Shown one piece after another: positions 1-5,939 of a stretch of 8,384 bases of DNA. The notes beneath the pieces were generated by a model. The model was not told where the DNA came from, did no database searches, and saw only the letters and a program-made list of their open reading frames with translations. The first letter of the stretch is position 1. Every line of letters starts with the position of its first letter. Location: contig JBDSLU010000077.1 of NCBI GenBank assembly GCA_039916225.1, forward strand, positions 1 through 8,384, written 5' to 3'. The position numbers and the translations under genes were made by a program. Source of the stretch: JBDSLU01 sp039916225 (GTDB taxonomy: Bacteria; Acidobacteriota; Vicinamibacteria; Vicinamibacterales; Vicinamibacteraceae).

Positions 1-59
1 GACTGCTAGTCGCGACGCTGGGCGCGGCGCGGCGCCGGCACGCGGGCGGCATCTACTAG
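1..59 (+). CDS. C-terminal tail of an upstream gene (partial, function unknown)
   Basis: Reading from base 3, an open frame gives LLVATLGAARRRHAGGIY and stops at TAG (57-59). The start lies outside the window. The residues form a short hydrophobic stretch followed by an Arg/His-rich tail, as often seen at the cytoplasmic end of a membrane protein, but 18 residues are too few to name a family. A strong hairpin begins 25 bases after the stop, which supports this being a real gene end. Another frame also stays open through this stretch, so the assignment is moderate. Confidence 0.45.
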   Translation, partial: LLVATLGAARRRHAGGIY

Positions 60-83
60 ATTGCACAGCACGGCGTTTCACGG

Positions 84-123
84 CGGGGTCCCGGGCTCAG
101 GCCCGGGGCCCCGTCGTCGTTTT
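84..123 (+). terminator. Probable intrinsic terminator after the upstream gene
   Basis: Bases 84-96 and 101-113 form a 13-bp stem (one G-T wobble at base 89) closed by the four-base loop TCAG. The stem is almost all G/C. It is followed by TCGTCGTTTT (114-123), an imperfect T-tract. It lies between the TAG at 57-59 and the promoter candidate at 138-166, the expected place to separate two transcription units. The interrupted T-tract lowers certainty; a structural hairpin without termination is the alternative. Confidence 0.6.
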
Positions 124-137
124 GGGACCCAATTAGC

Positions 138-166
138 TTGCTGCCGTCCCGGGGGTTGCCCATAAT
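138..166 (+). promoter_or_regulatory. Candidate sigma70-type promoter of the cluster
   Basis: TTGCTG (138-143) is a weak -35 match (3 of 6). It is separated by exactly 17 bases from CATAAT (161-166), a strong -10 match (5 of 6). Transcription would start near 173 and leave about 30 bases of leader before the GTG at 203. The site sits just downstream of the terminator-like hairpin and is one of the few AT-richer spots here. It is a pattern match only. Confidence 0.42.
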
Positions 167-189
167 GCGACCGGCTCGTCTGCCCCTGG

Positions 190-195
190 AAGGAG
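190..195 (+). promoter_or_regulatory. Ribosome binding site that selects the GTG start at 203
   Basis: AAGGAG at 190-195 lies 7 bases before GTG (203-205) but only 1 base before the in-frame TTG (197-199). The spacing favours GTG as the true start, two codons downstream of the longest open frame. Confidence 0.7.
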
Positions 196-202
196 CTTGG
201 TC

Positions 203-799
203 GTGACCTTTTTCGACGCCCGCGCCGTGCGGGGCGCCTGCCTCGCCGTCGCTTTCTTCGCCAGCCCGACCGTAGACGCCGCCTCGACCGCCGAGACGGT
301 CGAGTATCGGGTTCTCGCCACCAACAAGACCTCCACGATGGAGAAGGAAATGCGGGACGCCGCTGCCGCCGGCTTCCGGTTCGGCGGCACGATGGGCGGC
401 GAAACGTCTTTCGGCGGCAACGAAGTGGTCGTCGTGATGACCCGCGTCGGCACCGCCGCCCCGCGCTACGAGTACCGCCTCCTCGCCACCACCAAGACCT
501 CGACCATGCAGCGCGAGTTGCAGGAAGCCGCCGCCGGGGGCTTCGAATACCGCGGGCAGAGCGTCTTCTCGTCGATGTTCGGGGGGAAGGAAGTGGTCGT
601 TATTCTGGAACGGGACCGCGACGCGAGCAGCAAGGACCGTTGGGAGTATCGACTGCTGGCGACCAGCAAGACGTCGACCATGCAGCGCGAGCTGTCGGAC
701 ACCGGCGCCCAGGGCTTCGAGTACGTCGGCATGACCGTCGCCTCGACGGCGATGGGCGGCAACGAGCTCGTGACCATCACCCGCCGCAAGGTGCAGTAG
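203..799 (+). CDS. Exported protein of three tandem DUF4177-like repeats
   Basis: This 198-residue protein of unknown function starts at GTG, chosen because AAGGAG is correctly spaced. Residues 7-26 carry two Arg followed by a hydrophobic run ending VDA, a plausible but short signal peptide with cleavage near residue 26, so a periplasmic location is inferred. The rest is three copies of one unit, at about residues 33-81, 89-137 and 147-195. The consensus is EYRLLAT.KTSTMQREL, then a GF(E/R)(Y/F) element, then FGGNEVVVI..R. The pattern resembles DUF4177, small alpha/beta domains of unknown role whose core reads 'YEY..., helix, GWE'; here Trp is replaced by Phe. Copies 2 and 3 are most alike, suggesting stepwise duplication. 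It is the first gene after the promoter candidate and lies 29 bases before the receptor-like gene, so it is likely co-transcribed with it. Confidence 0.88.
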   Translation: MTFFDARAVRGACLAVAFFASPTVDAASTAETVEYRVLATNKTSTMEKEMRDAAAAGFRFGGTMGGETSFGGNEVVVVMTRVGTAAPRYEYRLLATTKTSTMQRELQEAAAGGFEYRGQSVFSSMFGGKEVVVILERDRDASSKDRWEYRLLATSKTSTMQRELSDTGAQGFEYVGMTVASTAMGGNELVTITRRKVQ

Positions 800-828
800 C
801 AACCCGGAGTTCCGGCCAGGCCCCGATC

Positions 829-2448
829 ATGTCGCAGCAGGACGATCGTCCGGAGGACGCGGCAACCGAGTGGTTGTCACCCGCCCTGTACCGCCAGCTC
901 TGTGACGCGGTCGACGCGGCGCTCTTCGCCCCGCCGGATGCCCGCGAGGCCCTGCTCGCGGCACGGCTGGGCAGCGATCAGCGGCTCCTCGCCGAGGCCC
1001 GCGCCCTGCTCGCCTCGCACGAGGAAAGCCCGCGCACGTTCATCTCGCCGGCCCCGAACGTCGGCGGCGACGAGACCTTCGTCGGACGCCGTTCGTCCCC
1101 GAACGCTGGCGGCGACGAGACCTTCGTCGGACGCCCTTCCCCGGGCGGCGGCGGAGACGAAACCTTCGTCGGACGCCCGTCCCCGAGCGGCGGCGGAGAC
1201 GAAACCTTCGTCGGACGCCGCGACAGTGCGACGGTGATCGTGCCTGGCTCGGGCAGCCATCGCACCTATCCGCACGAACCCGTGGAGTCCGACGGCACGC
1301 AGGAAATGCGCGCGCTGTCCGGCCCCCCCGGCTCGGGCACGCGCCCAGGCGCGGACTCGGGCTCGCGGTCCGGCTCGGGCACCGTGACGCTGCGGTCGCC
1401 GATGGCCGACCCCAGCCCCACCGCGGACACGTCGCCGCGGGTGCCGATCGCCCAGGAATCGCCGGCCTCCTCCGGGACACGGCCGGCCTGGGGCCCGCCG
1501 GTGCCCATCAATCAGCCGCCGCCCCCGATGCCGGCGGCCCCGCCGCCCATGCCGCCCATGCCGGCCGCCGCGGCGCCGCCTGCGCCGCCGCCGATCGCGA
1601 GGCCGGTGCAGGCTGCCCCCGTACCGCCGTCGGCGCCTGAACCGCCGCCAGCACCGGTGCCGTCACCCGCGCCGGCAGCCAAGCCGGTCCGCGGCAGCGA
1701 CGTCGGCGCCCCGATCCCGACGCGGCGCAGCGGGGGTTCGGCCGCGGGCGTCATCGGACTCGTCACCGCCGGCCTGCTCCTGCTCGTCGCCGGTGGCGCG
1801 CTGTGGATGTGGCGCCAGGCCAACGTCGCCCAGCAGGCGGCCGAGGCGCGGCTGGCCAAGGCCGAGAAGCGCTTCACCGAAGTGCGTCAGCTCGGCCAGC
1901 GCCTGGCCGAAGTCGATCACCTGCTGGCAGTGACCTCGGACACCGGCGCGCAGGCGGCCCGCGCGGTGCTGCTGCGCACCTGGATGCAGTACCTCACCGA
2001 CCTGCAGCGCGCCTCGGGATCGACCGAGCGCGAACTGCTGACCGAAGTGGCCAAGGGCTACCGGCAGCTGGCGGCGTCGCTGGGCGGCGTCTCCGGGCGC
2101 ACCCTCGGCGACCGGGCCGGCGCGACCCGCACGCTGCAGATCGCCGAGAACCTGTGGAGCTATCTCGATCGCAACAGCCCGCAGCCCGACGCGATGGTCC
2201 GGCAGGAGCTGATCGCGACCCACGTCGATCTGGGCGATCTGTACGCGGTCGGCAAGGACGCCGGCAAGGCCAGTGCGCAGTACCAGAAGGCGCTGGCTGC
2301 GGCCGGCACGCTGAGCACGGCGGGCCTCGGCGCCACCGACGTCAAGCGCATCACCGACATGGTGCGGCAGCGCATCCAGTCCGGGCCGCCGACGTCGGCA
2401 CCGCCGGTCGTCGACGCGACGCCGGTGACTGCGTCGCAAGAGCCCTGA
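829..2448 (+). CDS. One-TM protein with receptor-kinase ends but no kinase domain
   Basis: The protein has 539 residues. Residues about 14-73 (PALYRQLCDAVDAAL, later LLAEARALLASHEES) match, from memory, the N-terminal module of acidobacterial Ser/Thr receptor kinases. The catalytic domain that should follow is absent: no glycine loop, VAIK, HRD or DFG motif is visible. Instead come four GGDETFVGR repeats (residues 79-131), a Ser/Gly-rich stretch and a Pro/Ala-rich linker (about 222-290). One TM helix lies at 305-328. A coiled coil (about 330-360, with RFTEVRQLGQRL) and a helical, TPR-like domain with LGDRAGA at 426-432 follow, again as in kinase C-termini. Kinase topology predicts a cytoplasmic N-terminus and periplasmic C-terminus. 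ATG 829 was chosen because the conserved module starts about 13 residues later; its ribosome site is weak (AGG at 818-820). Function is unknown; a non-catalytic receptor or scaffold is inferred. Confidence 0.88.
   Translation: MSQQDDRPEDAATEWLSPALYRQLCDAVDAALFAPPDAREALLAARLGSDQRLLAEARALLASHEESPRTFISPAPNVGGDETFVGRRSSPNAGGDETFVGRPSPGGGGDETFVGRPSPSGGGDETFVGRRDSATVIVPGSGSHRTYPHEPVESDGTQEMRALSGPPGSGTRPGADSGSRSGSGTVTLRSPMADPSPTADTSPRVPIAQESPASSGTRPAWGPPVPINQPPPPMPAAPPPMPPMPAAAAPPAPPPIARPVQAAPVPPSAPEPPPAPVPSPAPAAKPVRGSDVGAPIPTRRSGGSAAGVIGLVTAGLLLLVAGGALWMWRQANVAQQAAEARLAKAEKRFTEVRQLGQRLAEVDHLLAVTSDTGAQAARAVLLRTWMQYLTDLQRASGSTERELLTEVAKGYRQLAASLGGVSGRTLGDRAGATRTLQIAENLWSYLDRNSPQPDAMVRQELIATHVDLGDLYAVGKDAGKASAQYQKALAAAGTLSTAGLGATDVKRITDMVRQRIQSGPPTSAPPVVDATPVTASQEP
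1063..1219 (+). repeat. Four in-frame direct repeats encoding GGDETFVGR
   Basis: Four copies of a 28-base core lie at 1063-1090, 1108-1135, 1150-1177 and 1192-1219, with periods of 45, 42 and 42 bases. Copies 1 and 2 have identical cores, as do copies 3 and 4. The two pairs differ at third codon positions (GGC versus GGA, GAG versus GAA). All encode GGDETFVGR followed by R or P and a Ser/Pro/Gly/Asn-rich spacer. Periods are multiples of three, so copy changes keep the frame. The pairing suggests duplication of a two-unit ancestor or pairwise homogenisation. Confidence 0.93.
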
Positions 2449-2466
2449 ATCGACAGACAACGAAGC

Positions 2467-2472
2467 GAGGAG
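2467..2472 (+). promoter_or_regulatory. Ribosome binding site of the lipoprotein gene
   Basis: GAGGAG at 2467-2472 lies 7 bases before ATG 2480. It sits in the 31-base gap after the receptor-like gene, so this gene can initiate independently rather than depend on coupling. No terminator-like hairpin is visible in the gap. Confidence 0.7.
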
Positions 2473-2479
2473 ACCGCTG

Positions 2480-3634
2480 ATGTGGGGATGTAGCGCACGA
2501 CGATTGGGACTGACGCTGGCCGCGATGGCCTTTGCGATCGGCTGTAACAAGACCGCCGACAAGCCCGCCGAGCCGCCACCGCCCCCCGAGCCCGAGGTTG
2601 CCAAGGCTCCCGACGCGCAGGTCACGTCGCTGTCCGAGATGGCCGTCGCCTACGAAAAGCTCGAGCAGCAGCAGGCCACGACCAACCAGCAGATGGGCCA
2701 GCTGATCAACAAGTATCAGCAGCGCGGCGGCTCGCTGCCGCCCGGCTTCGGCGCCGAGCTGACCGACGAACAGCGCACCCTGCTCGCCGATCGGATCAAG
2801 ACCGAGAAGGCCGGGCTGCGCACGCTGCTGCAGGACCTGATCGATCGCGACAAGGAAGCGCAGCAGATGAAGACGCGCCTCGACGCGCTCGAGACGCAAC
2901 TGCCCGCCAGCGTGGTGTCGAAGGGAGGCGATCGGCACGACCGCATCGCCATGAACTTCCTGGTCAAGCAGGGTGTGCCGGCCAAGAAGGCCTACGAGAT
3001 CGTCTCGCAGATCAACCTGCAGGACGCGCTGGTGCCCGGCTTCCGCGTCTGGACCTACTACCAGAAGGGCCAGTTCGGCACGTGGGTCACCCGCGGCAAG
3101 GCCAGCATCACGCCGCAGGAGCACGCCAAGAAGGTGCTGGCGCTGCTCGAGGAATCGCGCGACAAGGCGCTCAAGGACCTCGCCGACACGTCGTCGGAGC
3201 GTGACGCGCTCAAGACCGCGACCGTCGAAAAGGACTCCGCGCTGACGCGCTCGGCCGAAGAGCTGAAGGCGATGACCGAGACCGCCGAGCAGCAGCGCGC
3301 CGAAGTGCAGCGCCGCGAGGTCGAGGCCAACACCCTGAAGTTCATCGTCGGCTCGAAGAAGTCGCTGGTGAAGAGCAAGCTGCTCGAGAAGAACATGCGC
3401 AAGTGGAACCCGGCGACCGATCAGATGTCGTCGCTGAACCTGCTCGAGTCGCAGGAGATTCCCATCGACGCCGCCTCGCTCGGGCTGAAGAAGGTGAAGA
3501 AGGTGACGCTGGTCCCCGAGATCTTCCACGCCGGCGTCGACTACGCGGTCGAGGTCGGTGGGCCGACGGCGACCCTGCGCATCACGGCGCCGGACAAGTT
3601 CAAGGCGAACCGCTTCATCATCGTCGTCGAATGA
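2480..3634 (+). CDS. Coiled-coil lipoprotein with LysM-like segment and C-terminal beta domain
   Basis: This protein has 384 residues. Residues 1-22 form a lipoprotein signal: Arg at 7-8, a hydrophobic core, and AIGC with Cys22 as the predicted lipidated residue. A Pro/Glu-rich tether follows. Residues about 50-145 are charged and helical, probably coiled coil. Residues about 150-220 (GGDRHDRIAMNFL, then LVPGFRVWTYY and FGTWVTRG) look like a divergent LysM domain, a peptidoglycan-binding fold; this is by eye. A second coiled coil (about 220-285) precedes the C-terminal domain, which runs from FIVGSKKSL (288-296) to the final FIIVVE. From memory, that domain resembles the VIGTKKEL...YLVIVVE domain of Bacteroidota coiled-coil envelope proteins. 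The stop overlaps the next start (ATGA). An envelope, possibly cell-wall-contacting role is inferred; outer- versus inner-membrane location is unknown. Confidence 0.85.
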   Translation: MWGCSARRLGLTLAAMAFAIGCNKTADKPAEPPPPPEPEVAKAPDAQVTSLSEMAVAYEKLEQQQATTNQQMGQLINKYQQRGGSLPPGFGAELTDEQRTLLADRIKTEKAGLRTLLQDLIDRDKEAQQMKTRLDALETQLPASVVSKGGDRHDRIAMNFLVKQGVPAKKAYEIVSQINLQDALVPGFRVWTYYQKGQFGTWVTRGKASITPQEHAKKVLALLEESRDKALKDLADTSSERDALKTATVEKDSALTRSAEELKAMTETAEQQRAEVQRREVEANTLKFIVGSKKSLVKSKLLEKNMRKWNPATDQMSSLNLLESQEIPIDAASLGLKKVKKVTLVPEIFHAGVDYAVEVGGPTATLRITAPDKFKANRFIIVVE

Positions 3635-4743
3635 ACCGACGCCACGTGATCGCCGCCGCCGGCCTGGTGGTGGTGCTCGCCAGCGGCGTCGGCGGATGGC
3701 TGATCTGGATGGGCCGCTCGCCGTTCGCGGCGGCGGCCCCAGGCACGCCCGGCCAGACGGCCTCGACCACGGCTTCCGATACCAGCGCGGGGGCGCGACT
3801 GCTGTGGACCCTCGCCGGCCACACCGCGTCCCCGGTCAGCCTCGCGGTTTCCCGCGACGGCACCCGCGCCCTCTCCGGTGGAGGTCATGGCGACGGCGCC
3901 GTCCGCGTCTGGGACATCGCCCACGGCCAGCCGATCACGCGCTTCACCGGACACGGCGAGAAGAGCGACATCCTCACGGTCGCCTTCACACCTGACGGCA
4001 CCGCCGCGATCTCGGCGGCCGGGCCCGAGGACGATTCGCTGCGGGTCTGGGACATCGCCAGCGGCGCCGAGCGGACCCAGCTCTCCGGCGACATCGGGCT
4101 CGTCTTCCGCGCCGTCGCCATCGACGGCACCCTGGCGCTGGCCCAGGAAACCACCGCCGACGGCCGCAGCAAAGGCTTCTCGGTCTGGCGGCTGGACGAA
4201 GGGCGACGGATCGTCCGGGTCGAGGCGCCGGACCACGCCTCGGCCCTGGCCATCTCGCCGGACGGCCAGACGGTGCTGTCGGGCGGCGGCGACGGCACCC
4301 TCACCTTGTGGAAGGCGAACGGCGAGAAACTCCGCACGTTCGTGGCGCACGGCCCGGGCTCGTCCGTCCGCGCCGTGGCCTTCGCCCGCACCGGACGCCT
4401 GCTGGTGACCAGCGGCGACGGGGCCGGCGCGACCGGCACGTCCCCGAACCGGGCCGTCATGCTCTGGGATCCCGAGACCGGCGTGGCCTTCCGCACCATC
4501 CGCAACGCCACCCATTTCGCGCTCGCCGATGACGGCCGCACCCTCGCGGTCGCCGGCGACGCCACGTCGATCCGCGTCATCGACGTGATCACCGCCCGCG
4601 AGCTGGCACGGCTCGAGGGCCACGAAGGCGGCGTGACCGCGCTGGCCTTCGCCCCCGGCGGCACGCGCCTCGTGTCGGCCGGCGCCGATCGTACCGTCCG
4701 CGTGTGGGACCTCTCGCCCCGCCAGGAGCCAGCACACCCATGA
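3631..4743 (+). CDS. Membrane-anchored seven-bladed WD40 propeller protein
   Basis: The product has 370 residues. Residues 3-5 are basic and 6-27 form one hydrophobic helix, an uncleaved signal anchor or signal peptide, so the propeller should be periplasmic. Seven WD40-type blades follow, each with a GH- or SPDG-type turn. Their strand-c positions are VRVWD (91-95), LRVWD (137-141), FSVWR (183-187), LTLWK (224-228), VMLWD (276-280), IRVID (314-318) and VRVWD (356-360). Seven is the canonical number for a closed ring. The WD signature is eroded in blades 3, 4 and 6. WD40 rings are protein-interaction platforms without catalysis, so a scaffold role is inferred. The ATG lies inside the previous gene's stop (ATGA) with no obvious ribosome site, implying translational coupling. 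The TGA overlaps the MoxR start, tying it physically to the MoxR/Bat module. Confidence 0.93.
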   Translation: MNRRHVIAAAGLVVVLASGVGGWLIWMGRSPFAAAAPGTPGQTASTTASDTSAGARLLWTLAGHTASPVSLAVSRDGTRALSGGGHGDGAVRVWDIAHGQPITRFTGHGEKSDILTVAFTPDGTAAISAAGPEDDSLRVWDIASGAERTQLSGDIGLVFRAVAIDGTLALAQETTADGRSKGFSVWRLDEGRRIVRVEAPDHASALAISPDGQTVLSGGGDGTLTLWKANGEKLRTFVAHGPGSSVRAVAFARTGRLLVTSGDGAGATGTSPNRAVMLWDPETGVAFRTIRNATHFALADDGRTLAVAGDATSIRVIDVITARELARLEGHEGGVTALAFAPGGTRLVSAGADRTVRVWDLSPRQEPAHP

Positions 4744-5741
4744 CCGTTCGCAGTGACGCAGGACCGGGGCGCGACCGCGCCGCGGCGCCGATGCCCTGGG
4801 CCCGAGCCCTCTCGGACCAGATCGCACGCCAGGTCGTCGGACAGCAACAGCTGGTGCATCGCCTCATCGTGGCGCTGCTGGCCGGCGGGCACGTACTGCT
4901 CGAGGGCCTGCCCGGCCTGGCCAAGACGCTGATCGTAAAGACCCTCTCCCAGGCGTGCCATCTCAAGTTTCAGCGCCTGCAGTTCACGCCGGATCTGCTG
5001 CCGGCCGACCTGATCGGCACCATGGTCTACAACCCCAGGACCCTGGAATTCGCGGTCCACAAGGGCCCGATCTTCGCCAACATCGTGCTGGCCGACGAGA
5101 TCAACCGCGCCCCGGCCAAGGTCCAGAGCGCGCTGCTCGAGGCGATGCAGGAACGCTCGGTCACTATCGGCCACGAATCGCACCGCCTCGACGAGCCGTT
5201 CCTGGTGCTGGCGACGCAGAATCCGGTCGAGCACGAAGGCACGTTCCCACTGCCCGAGGCGCAGCTCGATCGCTTCCTGTTCCAGGTCCGCGTCACCTAC
5301 CCGTCGCGCGACGAGGAGCTCGAGATCCTGACGCGCCAGGTGAACGCCGAAACGGCCTCGCCGCGGATCGACGCCGTGGTCACCGCGGCGGAACTGCTCG
5401 CCTCGCGCGCGGCGCTCGCCGACGTGTTCGCCGATCAGCGCGTCCTCTCCTACGTCCTCGACCTGGTGCGGGCGACGCGCGATCCGGCCGCCTTCAAGCT
5501 GAAAGACGTGGCGCCGCTGGTTCGCTTCGGCGCCTCGCCGCGCGCCGCGGTCCACTTCAGCCAGGCCGCCCGCGCCACCGCCGCCCTCGCCGGCCGCGCC
5601 TACGTGCTGCCGGAAGACGTCAAGGAGGTGGCGATGGACGTGCTGCGCCACCGCCTGATCCTCAGCTATGACGCCGAGGCCGACAACGTCTCGGCGGACG
5701 AGGTCGTGGCCAAGATTTTGGCTGCGGTTCCGGTGCCGTGA
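4740..5741 (+). CDS. MoxR-family AAA+ ATPase
   Basis: At 333 residues this is full length for a MoxR ATPase. Key motifs are intact: Walker A GLPGLAKT (56-63), Walker B VLADE (116-120) followed by INRAPAK, sensor 1 ATQNP (159-163), LPEAQLDRF with the probable arginine finger R179, and sensor 2 GASPRA with R268. MoxR proteins are cytoplasmic hexameric ATPases that act as chaperone-like partners of VWA-domain proteins. The neighbouring DUF58 and VWA genes fit this exactly. ATG 4740 overlaps the WD40 stop (ATGA) and has AGGAG at 4724-4728; the open frame extends upstream, but only inside the WD40 gene. The gene ends before an unusual inverted repeat rather than running directly into the DUF58 gene. 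The exact substrate cannot be told from sequence. Confidence 0.97.
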   Translation: MTVRSDAGPGRDRAAAPMPWARALSDQIARQVVGQQQLVHRLIVALLAGGHVLLEGLPGLAKTLIVKTLSQACHLKFQRLQFTPDLLPADLIGTMVYNPRTLEFAVHKGPIFANIVLADEINRAPAKVQSALLEAMQERSVTIGHESHRLDEPFLVLATQNPVEHEGTFPLPEAQLDRFLFQVRVTYPSRDEELEILTRQVNAETASPRIDAVVTAAELLASRAALADVFADQRVLSYVLDLVRATRDPAAFKLKDVAPLVRFGASPRAAVHFSQAARATAALAGRAYVLPEDVKEVAMDVLRHRLILSYDAEADNVSADEVVAKILAAVPVP

Positions 5742-5790
5742 CCGCGCCGTCAACTCCCAACCCCAACTTCCAATCTCCAATCTCCAACTT

Positions 5791-5820
5791 CCAACTTCCA
5801 ACTTCCAAGGCACTCCCAAC
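5791..5820 (+). repeat. Left arm of a 30-bp inverted repeat (29/30)
   Basis: Bases 5791-5820 are the reverse complement of 5880-5909 with a single mismatch. The arms are separated by 59 bases, which themselves pair partly with G-T wobbles. This is the best-matched core of the heptamer element and includes the phase break. Confidence 0.95.
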
Positions 5821-5879
5821 TCCCAATTCTCAATGAGCCTCGATAATCGCAGCGCCGCCGTGCTAGTTGGAGGTTGGAG

Positions 5880-5909
5880 GTTGGGAGTGCCTTGGCAGTT
5901 GGAAGTTGG
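5880..5909 (-). repeat. Right arm of the 30-bp inverted repeat
   Basis: This is the inverted partner of 5791-5820. It starts GTTGGGAGTGCCTTGG, whose complement is CCAAGGCACTCCCAAC on the left. Beyond the arm, TTATTGGAAGTTG (5910-5922) still pairs loosely with the outer heptamers. The element ends only 5 bases before the DUF58 ribosome binding site. Confidence 0.95.
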
Positions 5910-5927
5910 TTATTGGAAGTTGATCGC

Positions 5928-5932
5928 AAGGA
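5928..5932 (+). promoter_or_regulatory. Ribosome binding site of the DUF58 gene, next to the hairpin
   Basis: AAGGA (5928-5932) lies 7 bases before ATG 5940 and fixes that start, because the open frame otherwise extends back into the repeat. It begins 5 bases after the last heptamer (TTG at 5920-5922), so folding of the repeat could affect ribosome access. Confidence 0.7.
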
Positions 5933-5939
5933 CGCCGTA

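Larger units (their letters stand above)
5751..5922. repeat. Heptamer-phased inverted repeat filling the MoxR/DUF58 gap
   Basis: This accounts for nearly all of the 198 bases between the two genes. The left half has CAA triplets every 7 bases: 5764, 5771, 5778, 5785, 5792, 5799 and 5806, then 5817, 5824 and 5831. Six consecutive CAAYYTC units occupy 5764-5805. The right half mirrors this with TTG at 5867, 5874 and 5881, then 5892, 5899, 5906, 5913 and 5920. Both halves carry the same single 11-base phase break, bearing GGCACTC on the left and GAGTGCC on the right. The halves therefore pair as one long imperfect hairpin with an inner unpaired region around 5840-5860. Composition is far less GC-rich than the genes. 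The 7-base period excludes a conserved protein. It could be a dispersed palindromic element, a product of slippage and inversion, or an RNA stem affecting the operon. Confidence 0.93.

Noticed and set aside
56..802. A 248-codon minus-strand frame with internal repeats opposite the first full gene
   Set aside because: Its repeats mirror the triple repeat of the + strand gene, which has a ribosome binding site, a signal-like N-terminus and family-like motifs.
640..828. Upstream extension of the receptor-like gene into the preceding gene
   Set aside because: The extra 63 residues are an out-of-frame reading of the third DUF4177-like repeat. ATG 829 sits just before the recognisable N-terminal module.
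1063..1219. Regular repeats considered as a CRISPR-like array
   Set aside because: Periods of 42-45 bases are multiples of three, the spacers are only 14-17 bases and similar to one another, and the repeats are in frame within a long coding sequence.
3885..5819. A 644-codon open frame on the minus strand opposite the WD40 and MoxR genes, plus other long antisense frames (for example 2351-3529 and 1663-2625)
   Set aside because: High GC content leaves few stops in the opposing frames. The translations are Arg/Gly/Ala/His-rich without domains, and the + strand genes there have complete recognised motifs.
5791..5909. The hairpin considered as an ordinary intrinsic terminator
   Set aside because: The spacer between arms is 59 bases, the stem is not especially GC-rich, and no T-tract follows; the DUF58 ribosome site comes directly afterwards.
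5751..5922. The inverted repeat considered as an insertion sequence or MITE with target duplications
   Set aside because: No transposase is present, the arms are low-complexity heptamers rather than defined terminal repeats, and no clear flanking direct duplication was seen.
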